Part shown: in pieces, positions 45,106 through 53,492 of the stretch
Layout: each line of letters opens with the position of its first letter
How positions within the stretch are numbered: the stretch's first letter is position 1
Source: Mycolicibacterium doricum
GTDB lineage: Bacteria; Actinomycetota; Actinomycetes; Mycobacteriales; Mycobacteriaceae
Direction of reading: 5' to 3'
Length of the DNA: 64,000 nucleotides
Assembly (NCBI RefSeq): GCF_010728155.1
Contig: NZ_AP022605.1
Span: 3,965,399-4,029,398, forward strand
Position numbers and translations under genes: made by a program
Notes under the pieces: model-generated
Seen by the model: the letters and a program-made list of their open reading frames with translations, nothing else
What the model was told of the DNA's origin: nothing
Database searches by the model: none

Positions 45106-46791
45106 TCAGCTGATCTCGAACCCGCGATACCCGTCGGCTTTGACCTCTGCCCACTTCTGCAGGTACAGCGGTAAGCCGCCGGGATAGTTGAGCAGTTGTG
45201 GTGGTTTTCCGGCCACATTGGTTCCCATGTACCAGGACTTCGCGCGCGGAAACAGCGTCACGGCGGCGATCTCGTCGGTGTGCCGGCGCCATTCGCGGTC
45301 GGCCGCGGTCGTGGCCTCGAACCGCGTATAACCCCCCTCGTGCACGAACTCGAGCATCTCCACGATCTGTTCGCCCTGGAGCTCGGCGGCGCTGGGGCCG
45401 TTGGCGAATCCCGCCGGGCTGAGCGGACCGTAGACGAACAGCATGTTCGGAAACCCGTGCACGGCCGAGCCGAGGTGCGAGTCCACGCCGCTGCTCCACT
45501 GCTCGGCCAGTGTCTGGCCGTTGGTACCCCGGATGTCGATCTGGGTCAACCCGCCGGTCACCATGTCGAACCCGGTCGCCAAGATCAGCACCTCGAGGTC
45601 ATGTAGCTCACCGTCGGCGGTCAACACGCCTTTGTCGACGATGCGCTGAATCGGAGTTTCCCCGAGATCGACCAGGCTGACGTTGGGCTGGTTGAAGACG
45701 TCGTAGTAGTTCTGCTCCAACGAGGGCCGCTTGGCGCCGAACGGATGCGGCGGCACCGTCGGTGCCAATTTCTCCGCCAGGACCGGATCCTTGACCCGCT
45801 GCCTGACCTTCTCGCGCCAGAATGCGTAGACCACCTCGTTGGCCTTGTCGTCCAGCAAGACGTCGAAGAAGCCCCCGACCCATAGCCGGAAGCCTCCCTG
45901 TTCCCAGAGGTCCTCGTAAACAGTCCGCAGTTCCTCGGGAGACAACTCGGTGGACTGCGGGCCGACGAAGTCGAACTCGAAGCCGCCGAATGTCTCCGCC
46001 CGCTTGGCGTACTGGGTTTCCCGGTCGACGCGCAAGGCCGCCTTGGCCTGGTGGTCGAGCTTTCGCTGCCGCATCGGCAACGCCATGTTCGGGGTGCGCT
46101 GGAACACCGTAAGGTGGGCGGCCACCGCCGCGCACTCCTGCACCACTTGCACACCGGTGGCGCCGGTACCGATCACACCGATTCGCTTGCCGGCCAGCTC
46201 GACACCCTCCTGCGGCCACAACGCGGTGTGGTGGCATTCTCCGGCGAAGTCTGCCAAGCCGCGGATGTCGGGCAGCACGGGCCGGGCGCCGATTCCGGTG
46301 CACAGCACCAGAAAGCGGGCGCAGCCGATGCGCCCGCTGCCGGTGCGAACCACCCATCGGCAGGCCTGCTCGTCGAAGTCCGCACCGACCACGCGGGTGC
46401 CAAAGCGGATATCCCGGCGCAGTCCGAGCTCGGCGTCCACGTGCTCGAAGTACGCGCGCACTTGCTCGTAGCCGGGATAGAGTTCGTCGTAGTCGAAAGT
46501 TCGCCAAAGCTGCGAGGCGGAAAACTGGTAGATGGTGCCCCGAGAGTCCACCCGGGCACCGGGATAGCAATTCCAGTACCAGACCCCACCGAGGCCAGGG
46601 GCCGCCTCGTAGACTTTCACCGACAAGCCCAGCGAGCGCAGGCGCTGCAGTTGATAGAGCCCTGCAAAACCGGCGCCTACGATGAGCACATCAACTTCGT
46701 CGGTTCCCGGGACTTCGTCGGTTCCCGGGACTTCGTCGGCTCGCGGCGCGCCTGGCGCCTCGAGCAAGTGGTCCGCCCGCGTCGCTGTCAT
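45106..46791 (-). CDS. Baeyer-Villiger monooxygenase, cyclohexanone-monooxygenase-like
   Basis: A 561-residue BVMO. FAD motif LIVGAGFAGLYQLQRLRSLG, APGLGGVWYWNCYPGARVDS, a full fingerprint FAGECHHTALWP, NADPH motif IGVIGTGATGVQVVQECAAV, FGAKRPSLEQNYYDVFNQPN, LILATGFDMVTGGL and the C-terminal KSWYMGTNVAGKPPQ. This is the cyclohexanone/phenylacetone monooxygenase subgroup, so a cyclic or aryl ketone is a reasonable guess. The start is set at MTATRADHLL. The N-terminus carries a VPGTDE repeat created by an 18-nt tandem duplication. Confidence 0.94.
   Translation of the reverse strand: MTATRADHLLEAPGAPRADEVPGTDEVPGTDEVDVLIVGAGFAGLYQLQRLRSLGLSVKVYEAAPGLGGVWYWNCYPGARVDSRGTIYQFSASQLWRTFDYDELYPGYEQVRAYFEHVDAELGLRRDIRFGTRVVGADFDEQACRWVVRTGSGRIGCARFLVLCTGIGARPVLPDIRGLADFAGECHHTALWPQEGVELAGKRIGVIGTGATGVQVVQECAAVAAHLTVFQRTPNMALPMRQRKLDHQAKAALRVDRETQYAKRAETFGGFEFDFVGPQSTELSPEELRTVYEDLWEQGGFRLWVGGFFDVLLDDKANEVVYAFWREKVRQRVKDPVLAEKLAPTVPPHPFGAKRPSLEQNYYDVFNQPNVSLVDLGETPIQRIVDKGVLTADGELHDLEVLILATGFDMVTGGLTQIDIRGTNGQTLAEQWSSGVDSHLGSAVHGFPNMLFVYGPLSPAGFANGPSAAELQGEQIVEMLEFVHEGGYTRFEATTAADREWRRHTDEIAAVTLFPRAKSWYMGTNVAGKPPQLLNYPGGLPLYLQKWAEVKADGYRGFEIS
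46694..46739. repeat. 18-nt tandem repeat, about 2.6 copies
   Basis: Unit acttcgtcggttcccggg at 46694-46711 and 46712-46729, then acttcgtcgg. It is in frame within the N-terminus of the BVMO on the minus strand, giving a hexapeptide repeat (DEVPGT) just before the FAD-binding strand. Confidence 0.95.
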
Positions 46792-46895
46792 TCCAGACCC
46801 CAATGGGCTAAGTCAATCGCCGATCACTTTCGAAGGACGATACCCTTCTAGGCGCGATTGGAGGTCCGTTTCGGTCACGGGACCGTAGCCGCCGG

Positions 46896-48533
46896 TCACT
46901 GACGAGCTAACCCATGTTCGGTCGAACCGCTCGGCCGGCCGGTCAAATAATCGCTGTAACGCCGGCGAAGGTCGGCTTTCAAGATCTTGGCCATGGCGTT
47001 TTTGGGCAGCTCGTCTACGAAGACGACGTGTCGGGGGCATTTGTAGTCGGCGAGGTGCCGACGGCAGAACGCGTTCACCTGTTCCGCGCTGACAGCCTTG
47101 CTTCCTTCTGCATCAGCAGCCGGTACGACGACCGCGAGTATGTCTTCGCCGAGATCCGCATGTGGGACGGCGATCACCGCGGCTTCCAGGACCCCTGGCA
47201 TTTCGAGCAGCACCCGTTCTACCTCAATGGCGAATATGTTGTAACCGCCACGCAAGATCATGTCCTTCTTGCGGTCGGTGAGGTAGACGTAGCCGTCGTC
47301 GTCCACGTAACCGACGTCGCCGGTGTGCATCACTTCGTCGCGCCAAAGCTCTGCGCTCAGGTCCTCGCCCTTGTAATACCTGCGCCGCGATTTCTCCGAA
47401 AAAAGGCAGATCTCTCCGACTTCTCCCGGGGCGAGCGACTTGCCGTCGTCGTCGACGACGACCACCTTGCATGCCACTGGCCTACCGATGGAGCCGGGGC
47501 GAGCGAGGATGTCAGCCGGGTCCGGACCGAGCATGCAGGCCATGCCGGGGCCGCCCTCGGTAAGGCCGTAGACGTTCAGCAGCTGCACCCCTGGCCATGC
47601 CTCCATCACCTTGCGCACAGTGTCGGGCTGGATCGGCGCAGCGCCAGAGAATACGCACTGTAGCGAGCTGTAGTCGTGGTCGCCCAGCGTCGGGTGCTTC
47701 ATTGCCAAGTTCAGCATGGTGGGCACGCACATGATGGCGGTGGCCCGGTGCTGTTCGATCGAGGCGAGTAACTGGGCGGGGTCGAATCGCGGCATGACGA
47801 TTTGCGTCAACCCTGTTCGAACGCAAAGCAACATCACCCCGTGACAGCCCGTGAAACCGAACAACGGCACCGAATGCAGCATGTTCTCGCCGAAAAGCGC
47901 GCCGAGCAGTTCGGTGATGCCCTCCTGGCCGGGCTCATCACTCAAATTGCCCTCGGGCACCAGTACGCCCTTCGGCATCCCGGTCGTTCCCGACGTGTAG
48001 AGGAGGTCCGCCGGGTCGTCAGGGGTAGGCGGCGGGACGAGTGGAGGTACGTCCGTAGCACCCTCAGCCAACAGGTCACCGAGCGGAGTCAGTCCGTCGA
48101 GGCTTTCGCTGCCCGTGACGAAAAAGTGCTCGAGCCGGAAGTCCCCGGGGCGACCGGCAATCTCGACGGTTTGTCGTTGGACGAGCGGGATGAGCACGTC
48201 TCGGTGCGGCGGACCCGCCACGACCGCCACGGCATCGCTGTGTTCGAGGACGAAAAGCTTTTCCGGTGCCGCCCACCGCGTGTTGAGCGGCACCGGCACG
48301 CCACCAAGCTTGTGGATGCCCCAGTAGACGGCGTTGAAATGCATGGCTTGATCGTTGGCCAGCAGCATCGCCACGGTCTGCCCGCGCCGCACGCCGGCAT
48401 CGATCAGTCGTCGAGCCACCATGCTGCTGGCGTGGTCGAGTTCCCCGAAAGTGACTGCGCCGTCATCGGCGATCACGGCGGCCTTCTCCGGGTTCTTCTC
48501 CACCATCCGTCGTAGAAAGTCCACCACGGCCAC
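46896..48533 (-). CDS. Acyl-CoA ligase (FadD-type, ANL superfamily)
   Basis: A 545-residue ligase. GTG start at 48533 with aaggag 8-9 nt upstream. Motifs: LLYTSGTTGMPKGVLVPEGN, LLNVYGLTEGGPGMACML (A5), GDVGYVDDDGYVYLTDRKKD, GGYNIFAIEVERVLLEMPGV and the C-terminal Lys motif KNAMAKILKADLRRRY. It forms acyl-CoA from a carboxylic acid. The next gene upstream is an SDR 46 nt away, with a BVMO downstream. The series fits oxidation of an alcohol/ketone to an acid followed by activation; that order is inference. Confidence 0.92.
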   Translation of the reverse strand: MAVVDFLRRMVEKNPEKAAVIADDGAVTFGELDHASSMVARRLIDAGVRRGQTVAMLLANDQAMHFNAVYWGIHKLGGVPVPLNTRWAAPEKLFVLEHSDAVAVVAGPPHRDVLIPLVQRQTVEIAGRPGDFRLEHFFVTGSESLDGLTPLGDLLAEGATDVPPLVPPPTPDDPADLLYTSGTTGMPKGVLVPEGNLSDEPGQEGITELLGALFGENMLHSVPLFGFTGCHGVMLLCVRTGLTQIVMPRFDPAQLLASIEQHRATAIMCVPTMLNLAMKHPTLGDHDYSSLQCVFSGAAPIQPDTVRKVMEAWPGVQLLNVYGLTEGGPGMACMLGPDPADILARPGSIGRPVACKVVVVDDDGKSLAPGEVGEICLFSEKSRRRYYKGEDLSAELWRDEVMHTGDVGYVDDDGYVYLTDRKKDMILRGGYNIFAIEVERVLLEMPGVLEAAVIAVPHADLGEDILAVVVPAADAEGSKAVSAEQVNAFCRRHLADYKCPRHVVFVDELPKNAMAKILKADLRRRYSDYLTGRPSGSTEHGLARQ

Positions 48534-48560
48534 GGTTGTGCTCCTTCTGTCCGGACTTGC

Positions 48561-48596
48561 ATCAGCTCAGTGTCTGTAATCAGCTCAGTGTCTGTA
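48561..48596. repeat. 18-nt tandem duplication spanning a stop codon
   Basis: Unit atcagctcagtgtctgta at 48561-48578 and 48579-48596. The TGA of the minus-strand SDR (48580-48582) lies in the gene-proximal copy; the second copy fills the spacer before the FadD start. Confidence 0.95.
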
Positions 48597-49473
48597 ATGC
48601 GAAAGCGATCTCTTCGTTGGCCTGCATAGGCGTGATATAGCCGTCGCGGTCACAGATCGCTTCGAGGTTGTCGCGGACCGCTTCGATATCCAGACTGGGC
48701 GAGGCGAAGCCTTTCGTTACGCCGATGAATACCTCAGCGACTCGCCCGCCGCCGACGGAAAAGATCCTCGACGTGAGATCGCAGGAATCGTGGCAGAGGT
48801 ATGCCACCACGGGTGCAACCGAGGCGGGACCGAACTTCTCCGCCAGCGGCCCGAGGAGTTCCTCGGTCATGCGGGTCTTCGCCATCGGAGCAATCGCATT
48901 GGCCTTGATGTTGTACCTGGCGCCCTCTTGGGCCAGCACCCGGGTGAAACCGACCACCCCCATTTTCGCCGCGCCGTAATTGACCTGGCCGAAGTTACCG
49001 AACAGCCCGGCCGCCGACGAGGTGTTGACGATGCGCCCATAGCCTTGCTCACGCATTTTGACGAACGCCGGCTGCGTCACCCAGATGGTGCCGTACAAAT
49101 GCGTGTCGATGACAGGGTGGAGCAGCTCCGGTGTGAGATTGTGAAAAGACTTGTCGCGCAGGATCCCTGCGTTGTTCACCACAATGTCGACCCGCCCGAA
49201 AGCGTCGACTGCCGTCTGGACGATGGCAGCCCCTCCCTCTTGAGTGGCCACGCTGTTACCGTCGGCAACGGCGATCCCACCGGCGGCTTCGATCTCTTTT
49301 GTGACAGCCTGCGCCGCGGTCAAGTCGGCACCCAATCCAGCCACGTTGCCGCCGAGGTCGTTGACGACGACCTGCGCTCCGCGTGAAGCCAGCAGCATGG
49401 CATGTTCTCTGCCGAGGCCGTTTCCAGCCCCGGTCACAATGGCCACCTTGCCGTCGAAATTAAGTTCCACCAT
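48580..49473 (-). CDS. SDR-family 3-hydroxyacyl-CoA dehydrogenase-like protein
   Basis: A 297-residue SDR of the multifunctional enzyme type 2 dehydrogenase group: AIVTGAGNGLGREHAMLLAS, the long NDLGGNVAGLGAD loop, VNNAGILRDKSFHNL, active site NTSSAAGLFGNFGQVNYGAA with K following, and ANAIAPMAKTRMTEELLG. It is related to the protein at 4919-5785. Expected activity: oxidation of a 3-hydroxyacyl-CoA in a beta-oxidation-like cycle. The ATG has cgggaagac upstream. It is followed by the FadD and BVMO genes on the same strand. Confidence 0.92.
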   Translation of the reverse strand: MVELNFDGKVAIVTGAGNGLGREHAMLLASRGAQVVVNDLGGNVAGLGADLTAAQAVTKEIEAAGGIAVADGNSVATQEGGAAIVQTAVDAFGRVDIVVNNAGILRDKSFHNLTPELLHPVIDTHLYGTIWVTQPAFVKMREQGYGRIVNTSSAAGLFGNFGQVNYGAAKMGVVGFTRVLAQEGARYNIKANAIAPMAKTRMTEELLGPLAEKFGPASVAPVVAYLCHDSCDLTSRIFSVGGGRVAEVFIGVTKGFASPSLDIEAVRDNLEAICDRDGYITPMQANEEIAFALQTLS

Positions 49474-49789
49474 GTCTTCCCGCCTGTAGAGATCTGTTGT
49501 GGTCCGTTGAGATTACTGTCCGTTGAGATTACTGAGGATGCCGCGAATTTCGTGGAGCTTCGGTGACGGTCCGATGAGCATCAGGCCGCCCTCGACATGT
49601 CCGGCCTCGACCTGCCCGCCGCGCCGCGCCCATTCGGCGGTCCGGCCAGCGGTTGACGTCGCCGGTGTGTTGGCGCGCCGCACCCACCTCCAACGCCGGG
49701 AGGCGATCACCTAGCGCTACCGGTGGATACCGCGCCGGGGTGGTCACTTTCGGTGGGCGACATCGGTTCGTGGGCACGAGCGTCGCCGG
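49474..49789. other. Spacer between thiolase and SDR genes; small ORF of doubtful status
   Basis: This 316-nt stretch holds a minus-strand frame from 49710 to the TAA at 49513 ending EGGLMLIGPSPKLHEIRGIL then SNLNGQ. I do not recognise it. It could be the C-terminal remnant of a lost gene. No clear ribosome-binding site or terminator stands out. A 16-nt tandem duplication at 49502-49533 covers its stop. Confidence 0.4.
49502..49533. repeat. 16-nt tandem duplication spanning the stop of a small ORF
   Basis: Unit gtccgttgagattact at 49502-49517 and 49518-49533. It contains the TAA (49513-49515, minus strand) of the unrecognised ORF ending LSNLNGQ and lies 29 nt upstream of the SDR start at 49473. 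Confidence 0.95.
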
Positions 49790-50977
49790 TCAGTCGCGTT
49801 CGGCGCCGGTGATGGAGACGAACGACACGCAGCCACCCGGAGCCCCCCCGAGGTTGTGGGTCATGCCCAGCTGGGGGTTGTCGAGCTGGCGTTCGCCGGC
49901 CTCGCCGCGCAGTTGCAGCCACATCTCGAACAGCATCCGCAGCCCGCTGGCGCCGATCGGGTGCCCGAACGACTTCAGGCCGCCATCGGGATTGACCGGC
50001 AGGCCGCCGCCGAGGTCGAAGAAGCCCTCCAGGACGTCCTTCCAGCCCTGGCCGCGCTCAGAGAAACCAAGGTCCTCCATCAAGACCAGCTCTGTGGGGG
50101 TGAAGCAATCATGCACCTCCGCCATGGAAATCTCGGTGCGCGGATCCTTGATTCCGGCCTGCGCGTAGGCGTCCTCCGCGCAACGCACGACCTCGGTGAA
50201 CGTCGTGTAGTCGTAGGCGGGATCGAGGGGACCCTCGGCCGGCCCGGCCACGAAGGACAGCGCCTTGATGTAGATCGGCCGGTCGGTGTAACGGTGTGCG
50301 TCGTCTGCCCTCACGATGAGCGCCGCGGCCGCCCCGTCCGAGACGCCGGAGCAGTCGAAGATGCCGAGTTGGCCGGCCACCAGCGGCGAGCAGGAGATGG
50401 TCTCCTTGGCGACCTCGTTGCGGAACTGGGCGCGCGGGTTCTTCGCCCCGTTGACGTGGTTCTTCCAGGCGATGTGGGTCATCACCTCCTTTATGGTGTC
50501 CGCGTCGACGCCGTATTTCTTGGCGTACGAGGGTGCGAGCAGCGAGAACATCGCCGGTGCGGTCAGTTCGGGCTCCGTGCCGTCGTTCGCGGGTGCCGGC
50601 ACGACCAGCCCGGAGAAGCCCGTGTCTTTGAGCTTCTCGCCGCCGACCGCCATCACGCAGTCGTAGGCACCCGAGGCCACTGCGTAGGCGGCGTTGCGGA
50701 AGGCCTCCGAGCCGGTTGCGCAGAAGTTCTCCACCCGAGTCACGGGTTTGTAGTCGATCTTCAACGGGCGCGACAGGGTGAGGCCGGACGCGCCCGACCC
50801 CATCGTGCCGACCCAGTAGGCGTCGATGTCGTCCTTCTCCATACCGGGGACCGAACCGATACAGTCGGTGACCGCGTCGATGAGCAGGTCGTCGATCGAC
50901 CGGTCCCAGCGTTCCCCGAAGGGCGTGCAGCCCATCCCGACGATCGCGACCTTGTCGCGGATACCGTTGCTGGCCAT
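49790..50977 (-). CDS. SCP-x-type thiolase / lipid-transfer protein
   Basis: A 395-residue thiolase of the sterol-carrier-protein-x/Ltp class: VAIVGMGCTPFGERWDRSID, the nucleophilic Cys in RVENFCATGSEAFRNAAYAV, SMAEVHDCFTPTELVLMEDL, the catalytic His in GGLKSFGHPIGASGLRMLFE, and the C-terminal HNLGGAPGGCVSFVSI with the second Cys. It would catalyse thiolytic or retro-aldol cleavage of a side-chain acyl-CoA. The upstream gene encodes a KAS-DUF35 fusion (stop 2 nt before this start). The pairing with a DUF35 protein is typical of Ltp aldolases and thiolases in steroid catabolism. Confidence 0.92.
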   Translation of the reverse strand: MASNGIRDKVAIVGMGCTPFGERWDRSIDDLLIDAVTDCIGSVPGMEKDDIDAYWVGTMGSGASGLTLSRPLKIDYKPVTRVENFCATGSEAFRNAAYAVASGAYDCVMAVGGEKLKDTGFSGLVVPAPANDGTEPELTAPAMFSLLAPSYAKKYGVDADTIKEVMTHIAWKNHVNGAKNPRAQFRNEVAKETISCSPLVAGQLGIFDCSGVSDGAAAALIVRADDAHRYTDRPIYIKALSFVAGPAEGPLDPAYDYTTFTEVVRCAEDAYAQAGIKDPRTEISMAEVHDCFTPTELVLMEDLGFSERGQGWKDVLEGFFDLGGGLPVNPDGGLKSFGHPIGASGLRMLFEMWLQLRGEAGERQLDNPQLGMTHNLGGAPGGCVSFVSITGAERD

Positions 50978-50979
50978 GA

Positions 50980-52377
50980 CTAGTGCCCCTTTCTGGCGGG
51001 CCGTGCTTTCCAGAAGTAGTTGTGGACGCCGCCGGCAGTGTGGAAGCGGCGAAACGTCATCTCCACCCGGTCGCCGATCGCGACCGCGTTCGGGTCGGCG
51101 TCGGCGAGCTGGCAGCTGAAGCGACCACCGCCGTCGAAGTCGATGACGACGTCGACGACCGGAGGGGCCAAGGAGAACGCCAGTTTGTCGATGGTGAACG
51201 TCGCCACGCTGGCCGGTGTGGCCGCGAGTGGCACCGGCTCCACGCGGTCGACCGCGCCGCAGTGCACGCAGACCCGTTGCGGGGGCACGTTGACCGTCGA
51301 GCAGCTCAAGCAGCGCGACCCCTCGAACGCATACTTCCAGCGCTGTGAGCGCGCCGCCGGAGGGGCGGCCGGGCGCTCCGGGTCGGGGCGTCGCGGTGGC
51401 TCGCGTTCCAGGAAGCCGCGCCACGTCAGGAAGTCCGGATAGGACACGGAGCCCGAGACCTCAAGTTGATCGCGCACTCCGTCCCCCGTCGGGCGTCGGG
51501 TGATCGCCTCGGTCACCCTCAACACGGTCGCGTCGGCGCCATCCGCGGCGATGACCAGCAGGATCGTGTCACCGGCCGCGGCCCGATCCAGCACGTCGGC
51601 CAGCACCAGCCCGGCGTGTGCGGCCCCGGCGAAGCCGACCTCGTTTTCCAGCCCGTCGGCACGCGACTCCTTGGGGAACGCGCCGATCGCGGCTCGCGCT
51701 GCCCGGGCGTGCGGGGACGACACGATGACGTGGGTCGGCGCGTCGACCTGAGCTTCCTTGAGTGCACGGGTGACGGCGTCGGTGATCAGCGGAAGGTAGG
51801 CCTGGGTGCCGAAGCGCTCCTCCCAGACCCGGCTGTAGGACTCGCCCGGGACCCGCCAGCGGTCCAGGAACTCTGCCGACACCGACGACTGGGCGACGAT
51901 TTCGGCGACGACCCGGTCGCCACTGCCAAACGTGAACGCGGCGGCCCCGTCGCCACCGGCAGCCTCGTCCACGGAGCCGGGACGGCCAGTGCGGATGTCG
52001 GACAGCACAGCCATCCCAGCGGTGGCCGCGGCCGCCCGCAGGGCGCCGGAGGCCCCGCGAACCGCCGCGCCGAGGTCGGTGGCGAAACCCTCGTTGCTGC
52101 CGCCCAATGCCGCGTGGATGGCGGTGGCGTTGGTCTTGTCGGCGTAGGCCGGCGCAGTGGTGGCAAAGTAAAGCGACTCGGGCGCTGGAGCCCCCCACAA
52201 CGCCCGGCGGGCCGCCTCAACCCCCATCGACGTCGAGTCCTCGTCGTAGCTGGCCACGGTGCGGGTGCCCTTGCCACCACCCTGGCCGAGGCTCGCGCGG
52301 ATCGCCGTCCGATCGAGACGGTGGTAGGGGAGGTATACGCCGTAGGAGACGATGCCGCTGCGGTCGTTGAGGCTCAT
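50980..52377 (-). CDS. Ketoacyl-synthase-III/HMG-CoA-synthase-like domain fused to a DUF35 (OB-fold, zinc ribbon) domain
   Basis: A 465-residue two-domain protein. Residues 1-320 resemble KAS III/HMG-CoA synthase: GIVSYGVYLPYHRLDRTAIR, TVASYDEDSTSMGVEAARRA and FATTAPAYADKTNATAIHAA. The usual nucleophile position (AAC) reads AAV in ATDLGAAVRGASGAL, so catalysis by this domain is doubtful. Residues 340-465 are DUF35: zinc ribbon GSRCLSCSTVNVPPQRVCVH then C, followed by an OB fold. The DUF35 part probably binds the adjacent thiolase. ATG 52377 is used; a GTG two codons upstream is possible. It is translated immediately before the thiolase. Confidence 0.87.
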   Translation of the reverse strand: MSLNDRSGIVSYGVYLPYHRLDRTAIRASLGQGGGKGTRTVASYDEDSTSMGVEAARRALWGAPAPESLYFATTAPAYADKTNATAIHAALGGSNEGFATDLGAAVRGASGALRAAAATAGMAVLSDIRTGRPGSVDEAAGGDGAAAFTFGSGDRVVAEIVAQSSVSAEFLDRWRVPGESYSRVWEERFGTQAYLPLITDAVTRALKEAQVDAPTHVIVSSPHARAARAAIGAFPKESRADGLENEVGFAGAAHAGLVLADVLDRAAAGDTILLVIAADGADATVLRVTEAITRRPTGDGVRDQLEVSGSVSYPDFLTWRGFLEREPPRRPDPERPAAPPAARSQRWKYAFEGSRCLSCSTVNVPPQRVCVHCGAVDRVEPVPLAATPASVATFTIDKLAFSLAPPVVDVVIDFDGGGRFSCQLADADPNAVAIGDRVEMTFRRFHTAGGVHNYFWKARPARKGH

Positions 52378-52405
52378 GGTCACACCAGTCCCGTCCGGAG
52401 TCGGC

Positions 52406-52834
52406 TCATATCACCCGTGCGACGGCCGTCGCCCTGATCGCCGAGTCGCCGGTCTGCCGGGTGACGGTCAAGGCGATGTCAGCAAGCCGTTCCCCGCCCT
52501 GTTCGCGGACCCCGGTGACGGTGCCGGAGAAGCTCAGCACGTCACCGGGCCAGACTTGACCGGTGAAACGGATGCGGTAGGACCGCAGATGGGCAAGGCC
52601 TACCCATGCCGCCAGCCGCTGCGCGAGTAGGCCGCCGTGCAGCAGCCCCATGGCGAACACCCCCGGCATCCCGGCCGAGCGGGCGAACTCCTCGTCGTGG
52701 TGGATCGGGTTGAAGTCTCCGCCCGCTCCGGCGTACCGGACGATGTGCGAGCGGGTCAGGGGACCGAACTCCGAGGCCGGCATCGTATCGCCCGCTGCCA
52801 GCGGGATTGGCGATGTCTGGGTGGGCGAGGTCAC
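52406..52834 (-). CDS. MaoC-family enoyl-CoA hydratase, catalytic half
   Basis: A 142-residue single hotdog-domain MaoC protein. The hydratase motif VRYAGAGGDFNPIHHDEEFA contains the catalytic Asp and His. GVFAMGLLHGGLLAQRLAAW and the FTGQVWPGDVLSFSGTVTGV strand pair are also typical. It hydrates a 2-enoyl-CoA to 3-hydroxyacyl-CoA. The adjacent upstream gene (52840-53295) encodes a matching non-catalytic hotdog, so an active heterodimer like the MaoC pairs of the cholesterol locus is likely. Its start lies 5 nt after that gene's stop. Confidence 0.9.
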   Translation of the reverse strand: MTSPTQTSPIPLAAGDTMPASEFGPLTRSHIVRYAGAGGDFNPIHHDEEFARSAGMPGVFAMGLLHGGLLAQRLAAWVGLAHLRSYRIRFTGQVWPGDVLSFSGTVTGVREQGGERLADIALTVTRQTGDSAIRATAVARVI

Positions 52835-52839
52835 CGAGA

Positions 52840-53295
52840 TCAGCCCCCCGTCTCGATCAGCACGTCGGTCTGCCGGACCACGAGCTCGTCGCGCTGGTTG
52901 GTGAAGTCCGTCTGGATCGAGATCATGGTCATCGTCCCGCCGCGCTTGCCCTCGCGCGTCGTGACACCGGACACCCGCCGCGACGCGGTGAGTTCGTCAC
53001 CCACCACCACGGGACCGTGGTACTCCCAACCGCACTCTCCGTGCAGAACGCGCCGCAGGTCCAGCCCGAGTGCGGCCACCATGTCGTCATCCTCCCGCCA
53101 GTGCGCCGAAGACACGACAAACGTCGGTGGGACGGGGATGTCGGCGAAGCCGGCGGCGCGGGCGGCGTTGACGTCGGTGTACACCGGGTCCCGGTCGGCC
53201 AGCGAACGAGCGAACTCGCGGACTTTTGACCGGTCGACGGGAAACGTCATGGTGCCCAGGTCCCGGCCGGTGAGTGACTCGTCAACCACGTCCAT
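52840..53295 (-). CDS. MaoC-like N-terminal (FAS1-type) hotdog protein, non-catalytic half
   Basis: A 151-residue hotdog protein: FPVDRSKVREFARSLADRDP, VYTDVNAARAAGFADIPVPP, TFVVSSAHWREDDD, and LHGECGWEYHGPVVVGDELT. The position of the catalytic NPxHxD motif reads DPVYTD, so it lacks the His and should serve as the structural partner of the downstream MaoC protein. It is first in the maoC-maoC-KAS/DUF35-thiolase operon. A perfect 12-bp palindrome lies about 115 nt upstream. The start MDVVDESLTG is chosen; an ATG five codons upstream is possible. Confidence 0.87.
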   Translation of the reverse strand: MDVVDESLTGRDLGTMTFPVDRSKVREFARSLADRDPVYTDVNAARAAGFADIPVPPTFVVSSAHWREDDDMVAALGLDLRRVLHGECGWEYHGPVVVGDELTASRRVSGVTTREGKRGGTMTMISIQTDFTNQRDELVVRQTDVLIETGG

Positions 53296-53394
53296 CACCC
53301 GTCGCGGCACGCATCCGGGTGAGGGAGAGAATTCTGCCGGGCGCCCGTTCGGCCGCGCCTATGATGCCCCGTCTTCGCGCCACGCAACCTCCCG

Positions 53395-53422
53395 GCTAAC
53401 GACTTTGTTAACGCGCGTTAGC
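53395..53422. promoter_or_regulatory. Palindromic operator candidate upstream of the MaoC-thiolase operon
   Basis: Core TAACGCGCGTTA (53409-53420) is a perfect 12-bp palindrome. An additional half-site GCTAACG (53395-53401) is repeated inverted as CGTTAGC (53416-53422). The location, about 115 nt upstream of the first maoC gene and after the stop of the preceding fadE, suits a TetR-type operator. The cognate regulator is not in the window. Confidence 0.55.
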
Positions 53423-53492
53423 ATACAACGCTTCGCGCTGCCGGTCACCATCCGCGGCAAGCATCACCAATTCACGGATCCTGCGTGCGTAT

